From positions 1 to 64,000 of the forward strand of contig JADZDD010000009.1 in assembly GCA_020851235.1 (NCBI GenBank): 64,000 nt of DNA. Reading direction: 5' to 3'. A model generated the notes under the pieces. That model searched no databases and was not told the origin of the DNA. It worked only from the letters and a program-made list of their open reading frames with translations. Source of the stretch: Burkholderiales bacterium. Lineage in GTDB: Bacteria > Pseudomonadota > Gammaproteobacteria > Burkholderiales > Casimicrobiaceae. Positions 49,039 through 57,912 of this stretch are shown piece after piece (position 1 is the stretch's first letter; every line of letters starts with the position of its first letter). The translations under genes were made by a program, and so were the position numbers.

Positions 49039-49989
49039 CTAGCGGCCGCTGCGCACGCGCAGGACGTCGAAGATGGTGCGTCGGGCCGCCGGCGCGAGGT
49101 ACAGCGGCGCGATCGCTTCGAGCGCCGCAGGCTCGATGCCGAAGACCGTCGGGAAGGCACAGGCACAGACGTTGTCGACCTGCATCGACAGGAGGTTGTC
49201 GCGGCTCATGAGGCGCCCGGGCAGGATCTCGAGCACGGCGGCCTGCAACCGGGACAACGCGGGCCCCAGCGCGAGAATGGGACGCTCGTTGCCGGTCACG
49301 GCACCCGCATACGACACGAGTTCGCGCAGCGTGTATGCCTTGGGTCCGCACAGGTCGTAGCGCGCACCGACCGTGAGGTCCGTGGTGAGCGCATGCGCGA
49401 AACAATGCGCGACGTCAGCCACGTGGATCGGCTGGAAGCGGGCGCCGGCACCGGCGAGCGCGATGACGGGCAACGTGGCCGACAGGCGGGCGAAGGTATT
49501 GAGGAAGCGATCGCCAGGGCCGAAGATCACCGACGGGCGAAAGACCGTCCACGCCATGCCCGACGCCGTCACGATCGCTTCCGCTTCGGCCTTGCTGCGC
49601 TGGTAGCGCGACGGCGCATCGGCGGCCGCGCCCAGCGCACTCATGTGCAGGAGTCGGGGAACGCCTGCCGTCGTGCACGCCGCCACGAGCTTGCGCGCGA
49701 GTTCGACGTGGACCCGCTCGAACGTCTCGCGACCCACGGGATCGAGGATCCCCACGAGATTGACGACCGCACCCGCACCGCGCACCAGACGGTCGAGGAC
49801 CGCAGCGTCGTGCACGTCCGCCTCGACGACGTCGACGGTGGGCAGGAGGATGAGATGTTTTGCGCTCTCGCGCCGGCGCGTGGGCACGATCACGCGCCGC
49901 CCAAGCGCCGACAGACGGGCCACGACGTGGCTTCCGACAAAACCGCTACCGCCGAGGACGACGACGCTGTCTTGCGCCATGGCTGTCAC
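49039..49989 (-). CDS. NDUFA9-like NAD(P)-binding SDR protein (atypical family)
   Basis: 316 residues. Rossmann motif VVLGGSGFVGSHVV near 9-22, VNLVGIL and RYQRSKAEAEAIV. It matches the atypical SDR group related to the mitochondrial complex I subunit NDUFA9 and to NAD-dependent epimerases/dehydratases, though the enzymatic role of bacterial members is uncertain. The GTG at 49989 overlaps the slt stop (GTGA); an ATG three codons in is equally plausible. It sits between slt and cca, an arrangement common in betaproteobacteria. Confidence 0.85.
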   Translation of the reverse strand: MTAMAQDSVVVLGGSGFVGSHVVARLSALGRRVIVPTRRRESAKHLILLPTVDVVEADVHDAAVLDRLVRGAGAVVNLVGILDPVGRETFERVHVELARKLVAACTTAGVPRLLHMSALGAAADAPSRYQRSKAEAEAIVTASGMAWTVFRPSVIFGPGDRFLNTFARLSATLPVIALAGAGARFQPIHVADVAHCFAHALTTDLTVGARYDLCGPKAYTLRELVSYAGAVTGNERPILALGPALSRLQAAVLEILPGRLMSRDNLLSMQVDNVCACAFPTVFGIEPAALEAIAPLYLAPAARRTIFDVLRVRSGR

Positions 49990-52004
49990 TGCACGCTCGG
50001 CAGCGCGGCGCTCGCCACCGTCGCGCCGCGGGGCCCGATGATGCCGAGCATCGCCGACAACGGTTTGGAAGCGCTGTTGAACGCCTGCCGATACATCTGT
50101 GCGTTGGCGAGAACCTTCTTCACGTAGTCACGCGTTTCGTTGAAGGGAATCGTCTCGACCCAGATCGCGCCCTCGAGCGGAGTCGCCGGGCGCCACGCCT
50201 GCGCCCGCCCTGGCCCGGCGTTGTACGCCGCGGCGGCAAGCGCCGGCATGCCGTCGAGCCGATCGAGCCAGTACTTGAAGTAGAACGCGCCGAACTGCGT
50301 GTTGACCTGCGCTTCGCCGATCTGCCTCGGCCGGTAGTCGTCCTGGTTCATCTTCTTCGCCACCCAGCGCGCGGTCCCGGGCATGAGCTGCATCAACCCC
50401 ACCGCGCCGGCCGACGACACGATGTCCACGATGAAACGTGATTCCTGGCGCGCGATGCCGTACAGGAGCGCCACGTCGATCGCATTGGCGCGCGCCGCCG
50501 CGTCGAACTCGTCGCGGTACGGAGCGAGGTAGCGCAACGCGAAGTCGTGTCGCGACTGCGTGCGCTCCGCGGTGTTGATCGCGCGATCGTAGAGCCCGGC
50601 ACGCCGCGCATACTCGGCGGCGAGCAGAAGGTCGTCGTCGGCGAGGCCGCGAACGACGTAGTACCACTCGCGGACCGATTCGGCGCGCATGTCGAGTTGG
50701 GCGAGCTTGACCACCCGGCGCACCGCGGGACGCGCACCGAAAGCCGTCAGATCCGCCGCCGCGGGTGCGAGCGGCTGGCTCGCCGGCACCGCGAAGGCCT
50801 CACCGAGCGCCTCCGCTGCGAGCATGCCGTAGAAGTTGGGCTCGACCGCAAGTGTGCCAAGGAGCGCGCGACCCTCTTCGGTCTTGTCCGCGGCGAGGAG
50901 TGATCGCGCCTGCCAGTAGCGCCACGCGCTCTCCTGCTGCTGCGCCGCCGGCATCGCCGCGATCGCGGCGCTCACGTCGCCCCAGGCCTGCGCGCGCAGC
51001 GCGGCACGCACGCGCCACGCGTGCGCGTCGGCAGAGAGGCTCAGCGCATCGCCGGCCTCGCGAAAATAGTCGTTGGCGGCCGGATCGAGGCGGCGTGCGG
51101 CGTGGTAGGCGAGGCGGGCGTTGCCGTAGCGACGATCGGCGGTGGGGAGCTTGTCGCGCCACTTCACCCACGGCGCGCGCGCCGCGGCCGGATCGACGCG
51201 TGCGGCACGCTCCAGCGCGTAGAGCGCAAGCTCGCGCTCGCTCGCGGAGTTCCACGCGAAGCGGCCCTTGCCGAGCGCAGCCACCGGATCCTTCGTGATG
51301 TCGCGAAAATCCTGGTCGGTCAGGCGCTCGGAGCCCGGCAGGCTGCCACCGAGCGCCTGTGCGAGACGCACGTTGTTGGCCTCGCTCGCGAGGCGCATCC
51401 GCGCGCGACGATCCGCGGACGTGAGCGTGCCGCGGGCGAAGAGCGCGGCAAAGGCGGGCTCGCACGCGTCCGGGGTGGTGGCGCCGGTGAGCCACAGCGG
51501 AACCGCGGCCGCCAGGGCCCCGTCGCCGTCGCGCTGCCACTTGTACTGGATGGTGTAGCAGGCGAGTTCGACGTCGTCGCTGCCCTGGGACGCCTCGGCG
51601 TCGGTGCCGAATTGCTCCCACAGCGCCTTGCGGCCGAGCGACTTCAGCCAGTCCGCGCGCAGGCGATCGGCGAGCGGGGTTCCGGCGTGGCGCTCGACAA
51701 AGGCGTGCACGGCCTCCGGGGACGCGTCGTCGAGCCCGAGCTTCAACTGCCAGTAGGCGACGTACGGCGCAAGGACGTGGCGATCGAGCCGCTTGGCGAG
51801 TGTCGCGAGCTTGGCCCGATCGCCCTTCTCGAAGGCGGCACGCGCGGCGAGGAAGTCGCCGTCGGTTTGTGCGAATGCCGGCGCGACGACGACGAGCGCG
51901 GCAACGGCGACCACCGCGCGACGGACGCTGCGCCGCGGCTGCGAGGTTCGCAGCCGCGCGACGACGCGGGCCACGAGTGCACCCGAGGATTGCAGTGGGT
52001 TCAT
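49986..52004 (-). CDS. slt: soluble lytic murein transglycosylase
   Basis: 672 residues. A signal peptide (about 28-45, ending AFA) precedes a long alpha-helical doughnut domain and the C-terminal lysozyme-like domain. The catalytic Glu521 is in ARQESRF, followed by AVGLMQLMPGTA and YNAGPGRAQAW. It cleaves the glycan strand with 1,6-anhydro formation in the periplasm. The ATG at 52004 starts just ahead of the basic part of the signal peptide; the frame upstream to 52064 is not family-like. It is divergent from purE across 150 nt. Confidence 0.94.
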   Translation of the reverse strand: MNPLQSSGALVARVVARLRTSQPRRSVRRAVVAVAALVVVAPAFAQTDGDFLAARAAFEKGDRAKLATLAKRLDRHVLAPYVAYWQLKLGLDDASPEAVHAFVERHAGTPLADRLRADWLKSLGRKALWEQFGTDAEASQGSDDVELACYTIQYKWQRDGDGALAAAVPLWLTGATTPDACEPAFAALFARGTLTSADRRARMRLASEANNVRLAQALGGSLPGSERLTDQDFRDITKDPVAALGKGRFAWNSASERELALYALERAARVDPAAARAPWVKWRDKLPTADRRYGNARLAYHAARRLDPAANDYFREAGDALSLSADAHAWRVRAALRAQAWGDVSAAIAAMPAAQQQESAWRYWQARSLLAADKTEEGRALLGTLAVEPNFYGMLAAEALGEAFAVPASQPLAPAAADLTAFGARPAVRRVVKLAQLDMRAESVREWYYVVRGLADDDLLLAAEYARRAGLYDRAINTAERTQSRHDFALRYLAPYRDEFDAAARANAIDVALLYGIARQESRFIVDIVSSAGAVGLMQLMPGTARWVAKKMNQDDYRPRQIGEAQVNTQFGAFYFKYWLDRLDGMPALAAAAYNAGPGRAQAWRPATPLEGAIWVETIPFNETRDYVKKVLANAQMYRQAFNSASKPLSAMLGIIGPRGATVASAALPSVQ

Positions 52005-52154
52005 GGGTCGATTGTGGCCGACCGGTCGCGCCATTTCAAGGACGGACGTCATTCGCGGGCGCAACGAGGCCTCGTGCCGCCTTCAACGCGCGGCAGGCGT
52101 CGACCCCGATGCTAAGATCACGCCGCATCGCGTACGACCGGACGCGGAGGATCG

Positions 52155-52661
52155 ATGGCACAGCGCAAGGCGGCGCCCCTCGTCGGTGTCGTGATGGGCA
52201 GCGATAGCGATTGGGACATCATGCGGCACGCCGTCGCGCAGCTCGATGGCTTCGCCATCCCCAATGAGCCCCGCGTCCTGTCGGCGCACCGCATGCCCGA
52301 CGACATGTTCGAGTACGCGGAAGACGCGCTTCCCCGCGGCTTGCGCGCGATCATCGCCGGCGCCGGCGGTGCCGCGCACCTTCCGGGCATGCTGGCGGCC
52401 AAGACGACGGTACCGGTCCTGGGCGTTCCCGTGCCCTCGAAGTACCTGCGCGGCGAGGACTCGTTGCTGTCGATCGTGCAGATGCCCAAGGGCATTCCGG
52501 TGGCCACGTTCGCGATCGGGGAGGCCGGGGCGGCCAACGCCGCGCTCTTCGCGATCGCGCTCATCGCGGCCACCGATCCCGTCGTCGCCCGCAAGCTCGC
52601 CGCCTTCCGCCAGAAGCAGACGCTCGCCGCGCGCGCCATGCGGGTCCCGCCTGCCGCGTAG
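52155..52661 (+). CDS. purE: N5-carboxyaminoimidazole ribonucleotide mutase
   Basis: 168 residues. Class I PurE rearranges N5-CAIR to CAIR. GSDSDWDIM (15-23), SAHRMPDDM with His45, GAGGAAHLPGM and VPSKYLRGEDSLLSIVQMP (as adjacent parts) are conserved. The stop is 1 nt before the purK start, so the two form an operon. Confidence 0.97.
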   Translation: MAQRKAAPLVGVVMGSDSDWDIMRHAVAQLDGFAIPNEPRVLSAHRMPDDMFEYAEDALPRGLRAIIAGAGGAAHLPGMLAAKTTVPVLGVPVPSKYLRGEDSLLSIVQMPKGIPVATFAIGEAGAANAALFAIALIAATDPVVARKLAAFRQKQTLAARAMRVPPAA

Positions 52662-52662
52662 C

Positions 52663-53826
52663 ATGGCGACGATTGCGCCAGGTGGGTGGCTCGGATTGCT
52701 GGGCGGCGGCCAATTGGGGCGCATGTTCTGCCTCGCCGCGCAGAGTCTCGGTTACAAGGTCGTGGTGCTCGATCCCGCGGCCGGTGGACCCGCGGCGAGC
52801 GTCGCCGAGCGCCACATCGCGGCGGGCTACCTCGACGCCAAGGGCCTCGCCGAGCTCGCCCAGGCCGCAGCGGCCACCACGACGGAGTTCGAGAACGTCC
52901 CGGCCGCCGCCCTCGATTTCCTCGCCAATTCGGTGCGCGTGGCACCGGCCGCGTCCAGTGTGGCGATCGCGCAGGATCGCATCAGCGAGAAGACGTTCCT
53001 GCGCGGCAACGGCTTTGCGGTCGCGCCGTTCGCCGTGCTGCGCACCGAGGCGGATTTCGCGACGCTCCCCGACGATCTTTTCCCCGGCATCGTGAAGAGC
53101 GCGCGCCTGGGCTACGACGGCAAGGGACAGGCGAGCGTCGACGACGTCGACGCGACGCGCGCGGCCTGGCGGGCGCTGGGGAGCGCGCCGTGCGTGCTCG
53201 AGCGCCGCGTGGCACTCGCCTGCGAGATCTCGGTGGTCGTCGCGCGCGATGCCTCCGGCACGCTCGCGACGTGGCCGGCAGCCGAGAACCGGCATCGCGA
53301 TGGCATTCTCGACGTCTCGATCGCACCGGCGCGCCTGGATGCGGCGCGGGTCGCGGCGGCACGCGAGATCGCGACGGGCGTCGCGAGCGCCCTTGCCTAC
53401 TGCGGCGTGCTGTGCGTGGAGATGTTCGTCACCGATGACGACGAACTCCTCGTGAACGAGATCGCGCCGCGCCCGCACAACAGCGGACACTACACGATCG
53501 ACGCCTGCGTCACGTCGCAGTTCGAGCAGCAGGCGCGCGTGCTCGCCGGCCTGCCGTTCGGCGACACGCGCCAGCACACGCCGGCGGTGATGGTGAATCT
53601 CCTGGGCGACATCTGGTTCGACGACGCGACGGCGACGACGCCGCGAGAGCCGGACTGGAACGCGGTGCTGCGCCACCCCGCCGCCAAGCTCCACCTGTAC
53701 GGCAAGGCGCAGCCGCGCCGCGCGCGCAAGATGGGGCACGTGACCTGCCTGGGCGCGACGATCGACGACGCGCTCGCCACCGCACGGGCGATCCGCCGCG
53801 ACCTTGGAATCAGCGGCACGCTGTGA
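52663..53826 (+). CDS. purK: N5-carboxyaminoimidazole ribonucleotide synthase
   Basis: 387-residue ATP-grasp enzyme making N5-CAIR from AIR, bicarbonate and ATP. N-terminal LLGGGQLGRMF near 11-21, then KSARLGYDGKGQ (nucleotide loop) and NEIAPRPHNSGHYT (metal/active-site loop). It follows purE directly and ends before a minus-strand 2OG oxygenase, convergent across about 36 nt. The open frame upstream inside purE is a shadow. Confidence 0.97.
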   Translation: MATIAPGGWLGLLGGGQLGRMFCLAAQSLGYKVVVLDPAAGGPAASVAERHIAAGYLDAKGLAELAQAAAATTTEFENVPAAALDFLANSVRVAPAASSVAIAQDRISEKTFLRGNGFAVAPFAVLRTEADFATLPDDLFPGIVKSARLGYDGKGQASVDDVDATRAAWRALGSAPCVLERRVALACEISVVVARDASGTLATWPAAENRHRDGILDVSIAPARLDAARVAAAREIATGVASALAYCGVLCVEMFVTDDDELLVNEIAPRPHNSGHYTIDACVTSQFEQQARVLAGLPFGDTRQHTPAVMVNLLGDIWFDDATATTPREPDWNAVLRHPAAKLHLYGKAQPRRARKMGHVTCLGATIDDALATARAIRRDLGISGTL

Positions 53827-53862
53827 CCCGCCGCCACGCGCGGGGAACGGCCGCGCACGCAA

Positions 53863-54441
53863 CTACTCGGCAAAATTGAGCCAGCCGGTGATGATGTACT
53901 TGTGCTGGGTCGGCGAGACCACGCCGGCGTGGGCGTGCGTGAAATCGGACGGCCAGATGAGGGTGCGTCCGCGCCTGGCATCGAAGGTGTGCTGCTGATA
54001 GGTGAAGTGCGTGCCGCCGCCATCGGTGACATCGTTGAGGAACGTCATCCACACGAGCATGCGCGTCGTCGTGGCGAGGCTGCTGCGCTCGAAGTGCTCG
54101 AGCTTGAAGCCGCCCCCGGGGCGGTAGTGCTGGAGGATCGGCGACTCGGTCATCCGGTAGATACCGACCTGCCGCAGGAGCGGATGCTGCGCCGTGTACT
54201 GGTCCAAACAAACCTTGAGCGCCGCCATGTAGTCCGGGATCCCGTATTCGTCCTGCATCGACGCGGGTATCGCGGAGACGAAGACGTCGAACGAGTCCTT
54301 CTTGGCGGTATCCACGACGGCACGGTCCCCCTTGGACATGGCGCCGCGCTTCACGAGACCCTGCCGGTCGCACGCGCGATGCAAGGCGACAAGACGCTCG
54401 CAAATCTCGGAATCGACACGGAAATCACCGACGAACTGCAT
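53863..54441 (-). CDS. 2-oxoglutarate/Fe(II)-dependent oxygenase (prolyl-4-hydroxylase-like)
   Basis: 192 residues. Double-stranded beta-helix with YRPGGGFKLEHFE (HxE iron pair), MTFLNDVTDGGGTHF, LIWPSDFTHAHAG (distal His) and HKYIITGW (Lys at the 2OG position). The HxE variant replaces HxD and is usual in this subgroup. Substrate unknown; relatives hydroxylate proline in proteins or peptides, and similar genes occur in phages. It lies 24 nt past the DUF1289 gene and may be the last gene of the liu-like operon. Confidence 0.8.
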   Translation of the reverse strand: MQFVGDFRVDSEICERLVALHRACDRQGLVKRGAMSKGDRAVVDTAKKDSFDVFVSAIPASMQDEYGIPDYMAALKVCLDQYTAQHPLLRQVGIYRMTESPILQHYRPGGGFKLEHFERSSLATTTRMLVWMTFLNDVTDGGGTHFTYQQHTFDARRGRTLIWPSDFTHAHAGVVSPTQHKYIITGWLNFAE

Positions 54442-54465
54442 CAGCCACCCCCTCGCCCGGCCACG

Positions 54466-54672
54466 CTACTTCGCTCCCTCGTCTTCACCGCGTCGCGTCG
54501 CGATTGCGGCGAGCACCTCGCGGCGCATCTCGTCGTCGAGCAGCGACCACACGGCGATCTCATCGAGCGTGCGCAGGCAGCCGGTGCACAGCCCCGAATC
54601 ATCGTCGATGTGGCACAGGTTGCGGCACGGCGACGGCACGCCGGGCGGCGGTGGGTCGTTGGCGGAGCTCAT
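54466..54672 (-). CDS. DUF1289 small cysteine-containing protein
   Basis: 68 residues. SPCRNLCHIDDDSGLC then CTGCLRTLDEI matches the DUF1289 pattern of four to five cysteines thought to bind metal, probably Fe or Zn. Function unknown. The start overlaps the DUF4126 stop by 4 nt (ATGA). Small DUF1289 genes often end catabolic or thiolase operons, but no role is proven. Confidence 0.8.
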   Translation of the reverse strand: MSSANDPPPPGVPSPCRNLCHIDDDSGLCTGCLRTLDEIAVWSLLDDEMRREVLAAIATRRGEDEGAK

Positions 54673-55304
54673 CGGCGCGTCGGGGCGCGCTCGCCATCGA
54701 ACCAGGCGAGTGCCCGATCGACGATGCGACGCAATACGCGCCAGACCCGCGGCACGAGCCAGACGGTCAGCAACACAAGGAGCACGAGCACCGCGAGGGC
54801 GACGAGCGGATGCGCGAAGGCGAGCCACAGCACGGCCCCGACGGTGAGATCCTCGCCGAACGACGCGGTCCAGTTCGACACCGGTTCCGGCGACGTGTTG
54901 ATGAGCGCGCGGCTGCCCGACTTCGCAAGGTGGCTGCCGGCCGCGAGCGACCCGCCGACGATCGCGGCCGCGAGCATCATCGCCGGGGGCGAATCGCCGA
55001 ACACGCCGGCCGCGAGCAGTGCGCCGGCGGGAATGCGGATCGCCGTCTGGACGAGGTCCCACATCGAATCCACGCCGGGAATCTTGTCGGCGAAGAACTC
55101 GACGAAGCACATGAACCCCGACGCGGCGAGGACGAGCGGATGCGCGAGGACCGCAAGCCCCGACGGCAGGTCCACCCAGCCCAGGTACCCCACGCCGCCG
55201 ACGATGAAGAGCACAGCATAGAGCCGAAGTCCGCTCGCCCAGCCGACGGCTGCCGCCAGGGCGACGAGCTGCATCGTATCGAAGGCAGCGGCGCTGCCGC
55301 TCAT
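54669..55304 (-). CDS. DUF4126 membrane protein
   Basis: 211 residues, about five hydrophobic segments, with AVGWASGLRLYAVLFIVGG near the N-terminus and VEFFADKIPGVDSMWD, the signature of DUF4126. Function unknown. Start and stop overlap the hydratase and DUF1289 genes by 4 nt each. An in-frame extension upstream of 55304 is inside the hydratase and is disregarded. Confidence 0.8.
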   Translation of the reverse strand: MSGSAAAFDTMQLVALAAAVGWASGLRLYAVLFIVGGVGYLGWVDLPSGLAVLAHPLVLAASGFMCFVEFFADKIPGVDSMWDLVQTAIRIPAGALLAAGVFGDSPPAMMLAAAIVGGSLAAGSHLAKSGSRALINTSPEPVSNWTASFGEDLTVGAVLWLAFAHPLVALAVLVLLVLLTVWLVPRVWRVLRRIVDRALAWFDGERAPTRR

Positions 55305-56119
55305 CGCTTCCTCGCGGCGAGTTCCACCGGTACCCACGCGGCGGGTCGCTTGTCGAGGAAGGCGGCAACCCCTTCCTTGCCCTCGGGCGAGGCGCGCACG
55401 CGCGTGATGAGCTCGACGGTATCGGCGATGAGTTCGGCGTCGATCGCCTGCCCGGCGACCCGCCGGATGAGCAGCTTGCCTTCGCGCTGCGCGACGGGCC
55501 CCGCAGCGAGGAGCGAGCGCAGGATCGCATTCACACGATCGTCGATCTCACCGATCGGGACGATGTCGTGCACGAGACCGATGCGGTACGCCTCGGCGGC
55601 ATCGAAGCGTTCGGCGCTCAGAAAATAGCGCCGGGCCGCGCGCGCGCCGATCGCCTCGACGACGTACGGCGAGATCGTGGCCGGAACGAGCCCGAGCCTT
55701 GCTTCCGACAGCGCGAACGTCGCCTCCGCCGCGGCGATCGCGATGTCGCAGCAGGCGACGAGACCGACGCCACCGCCGAAAGCGGCGCCGTGCACGCGGG
55801 CGAGGGTGGGCTTCGGACACTCGTCGATGCTGCGCAGCATCCGTGCAAGGTCGGCGGCGTCGGCGCGGTTTTGCGCCGTGTCGTAGCTTGCCATCGCCCG
55901 CATCCAGTTGAGGTCGGCTCCCGCGCAAAAGCTCGGCCCGGTGCCGGCGAGGACCACGGCGCGCACCTGCGGATCGGCACCGAGTTCGCCGAACGCGGCG
56001 GAAAGCTCGGCGACGACCACCTCGTTGAAGGCGTTGTGCAGCTCGGGACGCTGCAGCGTGACCGTCGCCACACCGAGGTGGCGCGCGACGGCCAGGGTCG
56101 TGTACGCGGCCACGCTCAA
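55301..56119 (-). CDS. enoyl-CoA hydratase/methylglutaconyl-CoA hydratase-like
   Basis: 272-residue crotonase. Oxyanion-hole segments FCAGADLNWM (near 64-73) and AFGGGVGLVACCDIAIA. The GADLNWM variant is typical of 3-methylglutaconyl-CoA/isohexenylglutaconyl-CoA hydratases (LiuC/AtuE group), and this fits the isovaleryl-CoA dehydrogenase in the same operon. The start is TTG at 56119, overlapping the isomerase stop, or a GTG two codons in; AAGG lies 6-7 nt before the TTG. Exact substrate inferred, not shown. Confidence 0.87.
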   Translation of the reverse strand: MSVAAYTTLAVARHLGVATVTLQRPELHNAFNEVVVAELSAAFGELGADPQVRAVVLAGTGPSFCAGADLNWMRAMASYDTAQNRADAADLARMLRSIDECPKPTLARVHGAAFGGGVGLVACCDIAIAAAEATFALSEARLGLVPATISPYVVEAIGARAARRYFLSAERFDAAEAYRIGLVHDIVPIGEIDDRVNAILRSLLAAGPVAQREGKLLIRRVAGQAIDAELIADTVELITRVRASPEGKEGVAAFLDKRPAAWVPVELAARKR

Positions 56120-56724
56120 AACGCGCCTTCGGCGAGCCAGCGCTCGATCTGGTCGAAGCGATCCACGCCCCAGAACGGCTCACCGTCGACGACGAAGAAC
56201 GGCGATCCGAAGACGCCCGCGGCAATCGCGCGATCGACCTCCGCCTTCAATGCGTCCTTGATCGCCGGCTCGTCGATCGCCGCGCGGGCCGCCGCCGCAT
56301 CGAAGCCGGCAGCACCCACCGCGGCAGCGGCAACGTCCGGCTGCGAGATGTCGTGCCCGTCGACGAAGAAGGCGCGATACAGCGCCTGCGCAGCGCGGAC
56401 ACCTTGCGCGGGGTCGCGCTGCTTCGCCCACAGCATCATCCGTGACGGGACCTGCGCCGCGATCGGAAAGACGTCCGGCATCCGGTAGGGGATGCCGTGG
56501 AAGCGCGCACTGCGCGCGAAATCGCGTATCGCGTACGGCCCCTTGACCGGAACCTGCGTCAGCGGCAGCGCTCCGGTCTGTCGAAAGACGACGCCCAGCA
56601 GCATCGGGTGCCAGTCGACGCTGCGATCGTGGCGACGCGCGAGGGCCTCGATCATCTCCGAGCCGAGGTAGCCGTACGGTGACGAGAAGTCGAAATAGAA
56701 ATCGATGGGAGCCTTGGCGTTCAT
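56116..56724 (-). CDS. DsbA-family 2-hydroxychromene-2-carboxylate isomerase-like protein
   Basis: 202 residues. A thioredoxin fold without CXXC: FYFDFSSPYGYLGSE has the Ser of the glutathione-dependent isomerase/kappa-GST group near 14. The late GVFGSPFFVVDGEPFWGVDRF is diagnostic of this family. Annotation as HCCA isomerase comes from naphthalene pathways. In an acyl-CoA operon it may do another GSH- or CoA-linked isomerisation. Confidence 0.82.
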   Translation of the reverse strand: MNAKAPIDFYFDFSSPYGYLGSEMIEALARRHDRSVDWHPMLLGVVFRQTGALPLTQVPVKGPYAIRDFARSARFHGIPYRMPDVFPIAAQVPSRMMLWAKQRDPAQGVRAAQALYRAFFVDGHDISQPDVAAAAVGAAGFDAAAARAAIDEPAIKDALKAEVDRAIAAGVFGSPFFVVDGEPFWGVDRFDQIERWLAEGAF

Positions 56725-56757
56725 GGGTGCGTCCGCTGTCGCTGTGAAAACCCGAAG

Positions 56758-57891
56758 TCACGCCACGAGGGCGCGACCGATGACGAGCCGCTGGATCTCG
56801 CTCGTGCCTTCGTAGATCTGGCAGACGCGCACGTCGCGATAGATGCGTTCCACCGGAAAGTCGCGCACGTAGCCGTAACCACCGTGGATCTGGATCGCTG
56901 CCGAGCATACGCGCTCGGCCATCTCCGAGGCAAAGAGCTTGGCCATCGACGCTTCCTGCAAGCACGGCAGGCCGGCATCGCGCAGCGCCGCGGCGTGCCA
57001 GACCAGTTGCCGCGCGGCCTCGATGTCCACCGCCATGTCGGCCAACTTGAAGTTGACCGCCTGGTGCTCCGCGATGCGCTTGCCGAAGCTCGATCGCTCG
57101 CGCGCGTAGGCGAGCGCGGCATCGAGCGCGGCGCGCGCCATCCCGACCGCCTGCGCCGCGATCCCGATGCGGCCCGCCTCGAGGTTGGCGAGCGCGATGC
57201 GGTAGCCGTTGCCCTCGGCACCCAGGAGATTCTCGGCGGGGACCTCGCAGTCCTCGAAGACGATCTGCGCGGTATCCGACGCGCGCTGCCCCAGCTTGTC
57301 CTCGACGTGCGCAACGACGTAACCGGGCGTCGCCGTCTCGACCACGAAAGCCGAGATGCCGTGCTTGCCCGCGGCCTTGTCGGTCACCGCAAAGACGATC
57401 GCCACGTCCGCGTTCTTGCCGGTGGTGATGAACTGCTTGACGCCACGCAGCACGTAACGATCGCCCTGGCGCCTCGCCTGCGTCGTGAGCGCGCCCGCGT
57501 CGGAGCCGACGGCGGGCTCGGTGAGGCAGAAGCAGCCGAGGCGCGCACCGCGCGCGAGCGGCGCCAAGTAACGCGCCTTCTGCGCGCTGGAGCCGAAGGC
57601 GGCGAGCGGCCCGCACACCACCGAATTCTGCACGCTGACGATCGTCGACGTCGCGCCGTCGCCGGCGGCGATCTCCTCGAGCGCGACCGCGAGCGACACG
57701 TAATCGAGCCCGGCACCCCCGTCGGCTTCCGGCACCACCATGCCCAGCGCACCGAGCTCGCCGAGTGCAACGAGTTCGGCGCGCGGGAAATGCCCCTCGC
57801 GATCCCAGCGCGGCGCGTTCGGCAGCAGCCTCTCCTGCGCGAACGCACGCAGCGTGTCGCGCACGAGCGTCTGTTCGGGTGTCAGCAGCAT
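56758..57891 (-). CDS. acyl-CoA dehydrogenase (short-chain type)
   Basis: 377-residue FAD enzyme. [14 protein letters not shown] (FAD-binding), [34 protein letters not shown] and C-terminal [19 protein letters not shown]. The Glu of YEGTSE is the catalytic base of SCAD/MCAD types, unlike the neighbouring isovaleryl-CoA dehydrogenase. It follows the thiolase gene by 21 nt. Probably acts on butyryl- or 2-methyl-branched acyl-CoA. Confidence 0.9.
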   Translation of the reverse strand: MLLTPEQTLVRDTLRAFAQERLLPNAPRWDREGHFPRAELVALGELGALGMVVPEADGGAGLDYVSLAVALEEIAAGDGATSTIVSVQNSVVCGPLAAFGSSAQKARYLAPLARGARLGCFCLTEPAVGSDAGALTTQARRQGDRYVLRGVKQFITTGKNADVAIVFAVTDKAAGKHGISAFVVETATPGYVVAHVEDKLGQRASDTAQIVFEDCEVPAENLLGAEGNGYRIALANLEAGRIGIAAQAVGMARAALDAALAYARERSSFGKRIAEHQAVNFKLADMAVDIEAARQLVWHAAALRDAGLPCLQEASMAKLFASEMAERVCSAAIQIHGGYGYVRDFPVERIYRDVRVCQIYEGTSEIQRLVIGRALVA

Positions 57892-57912
57892 GGCTTCCCG
57901 GTGCCGCCGTCG

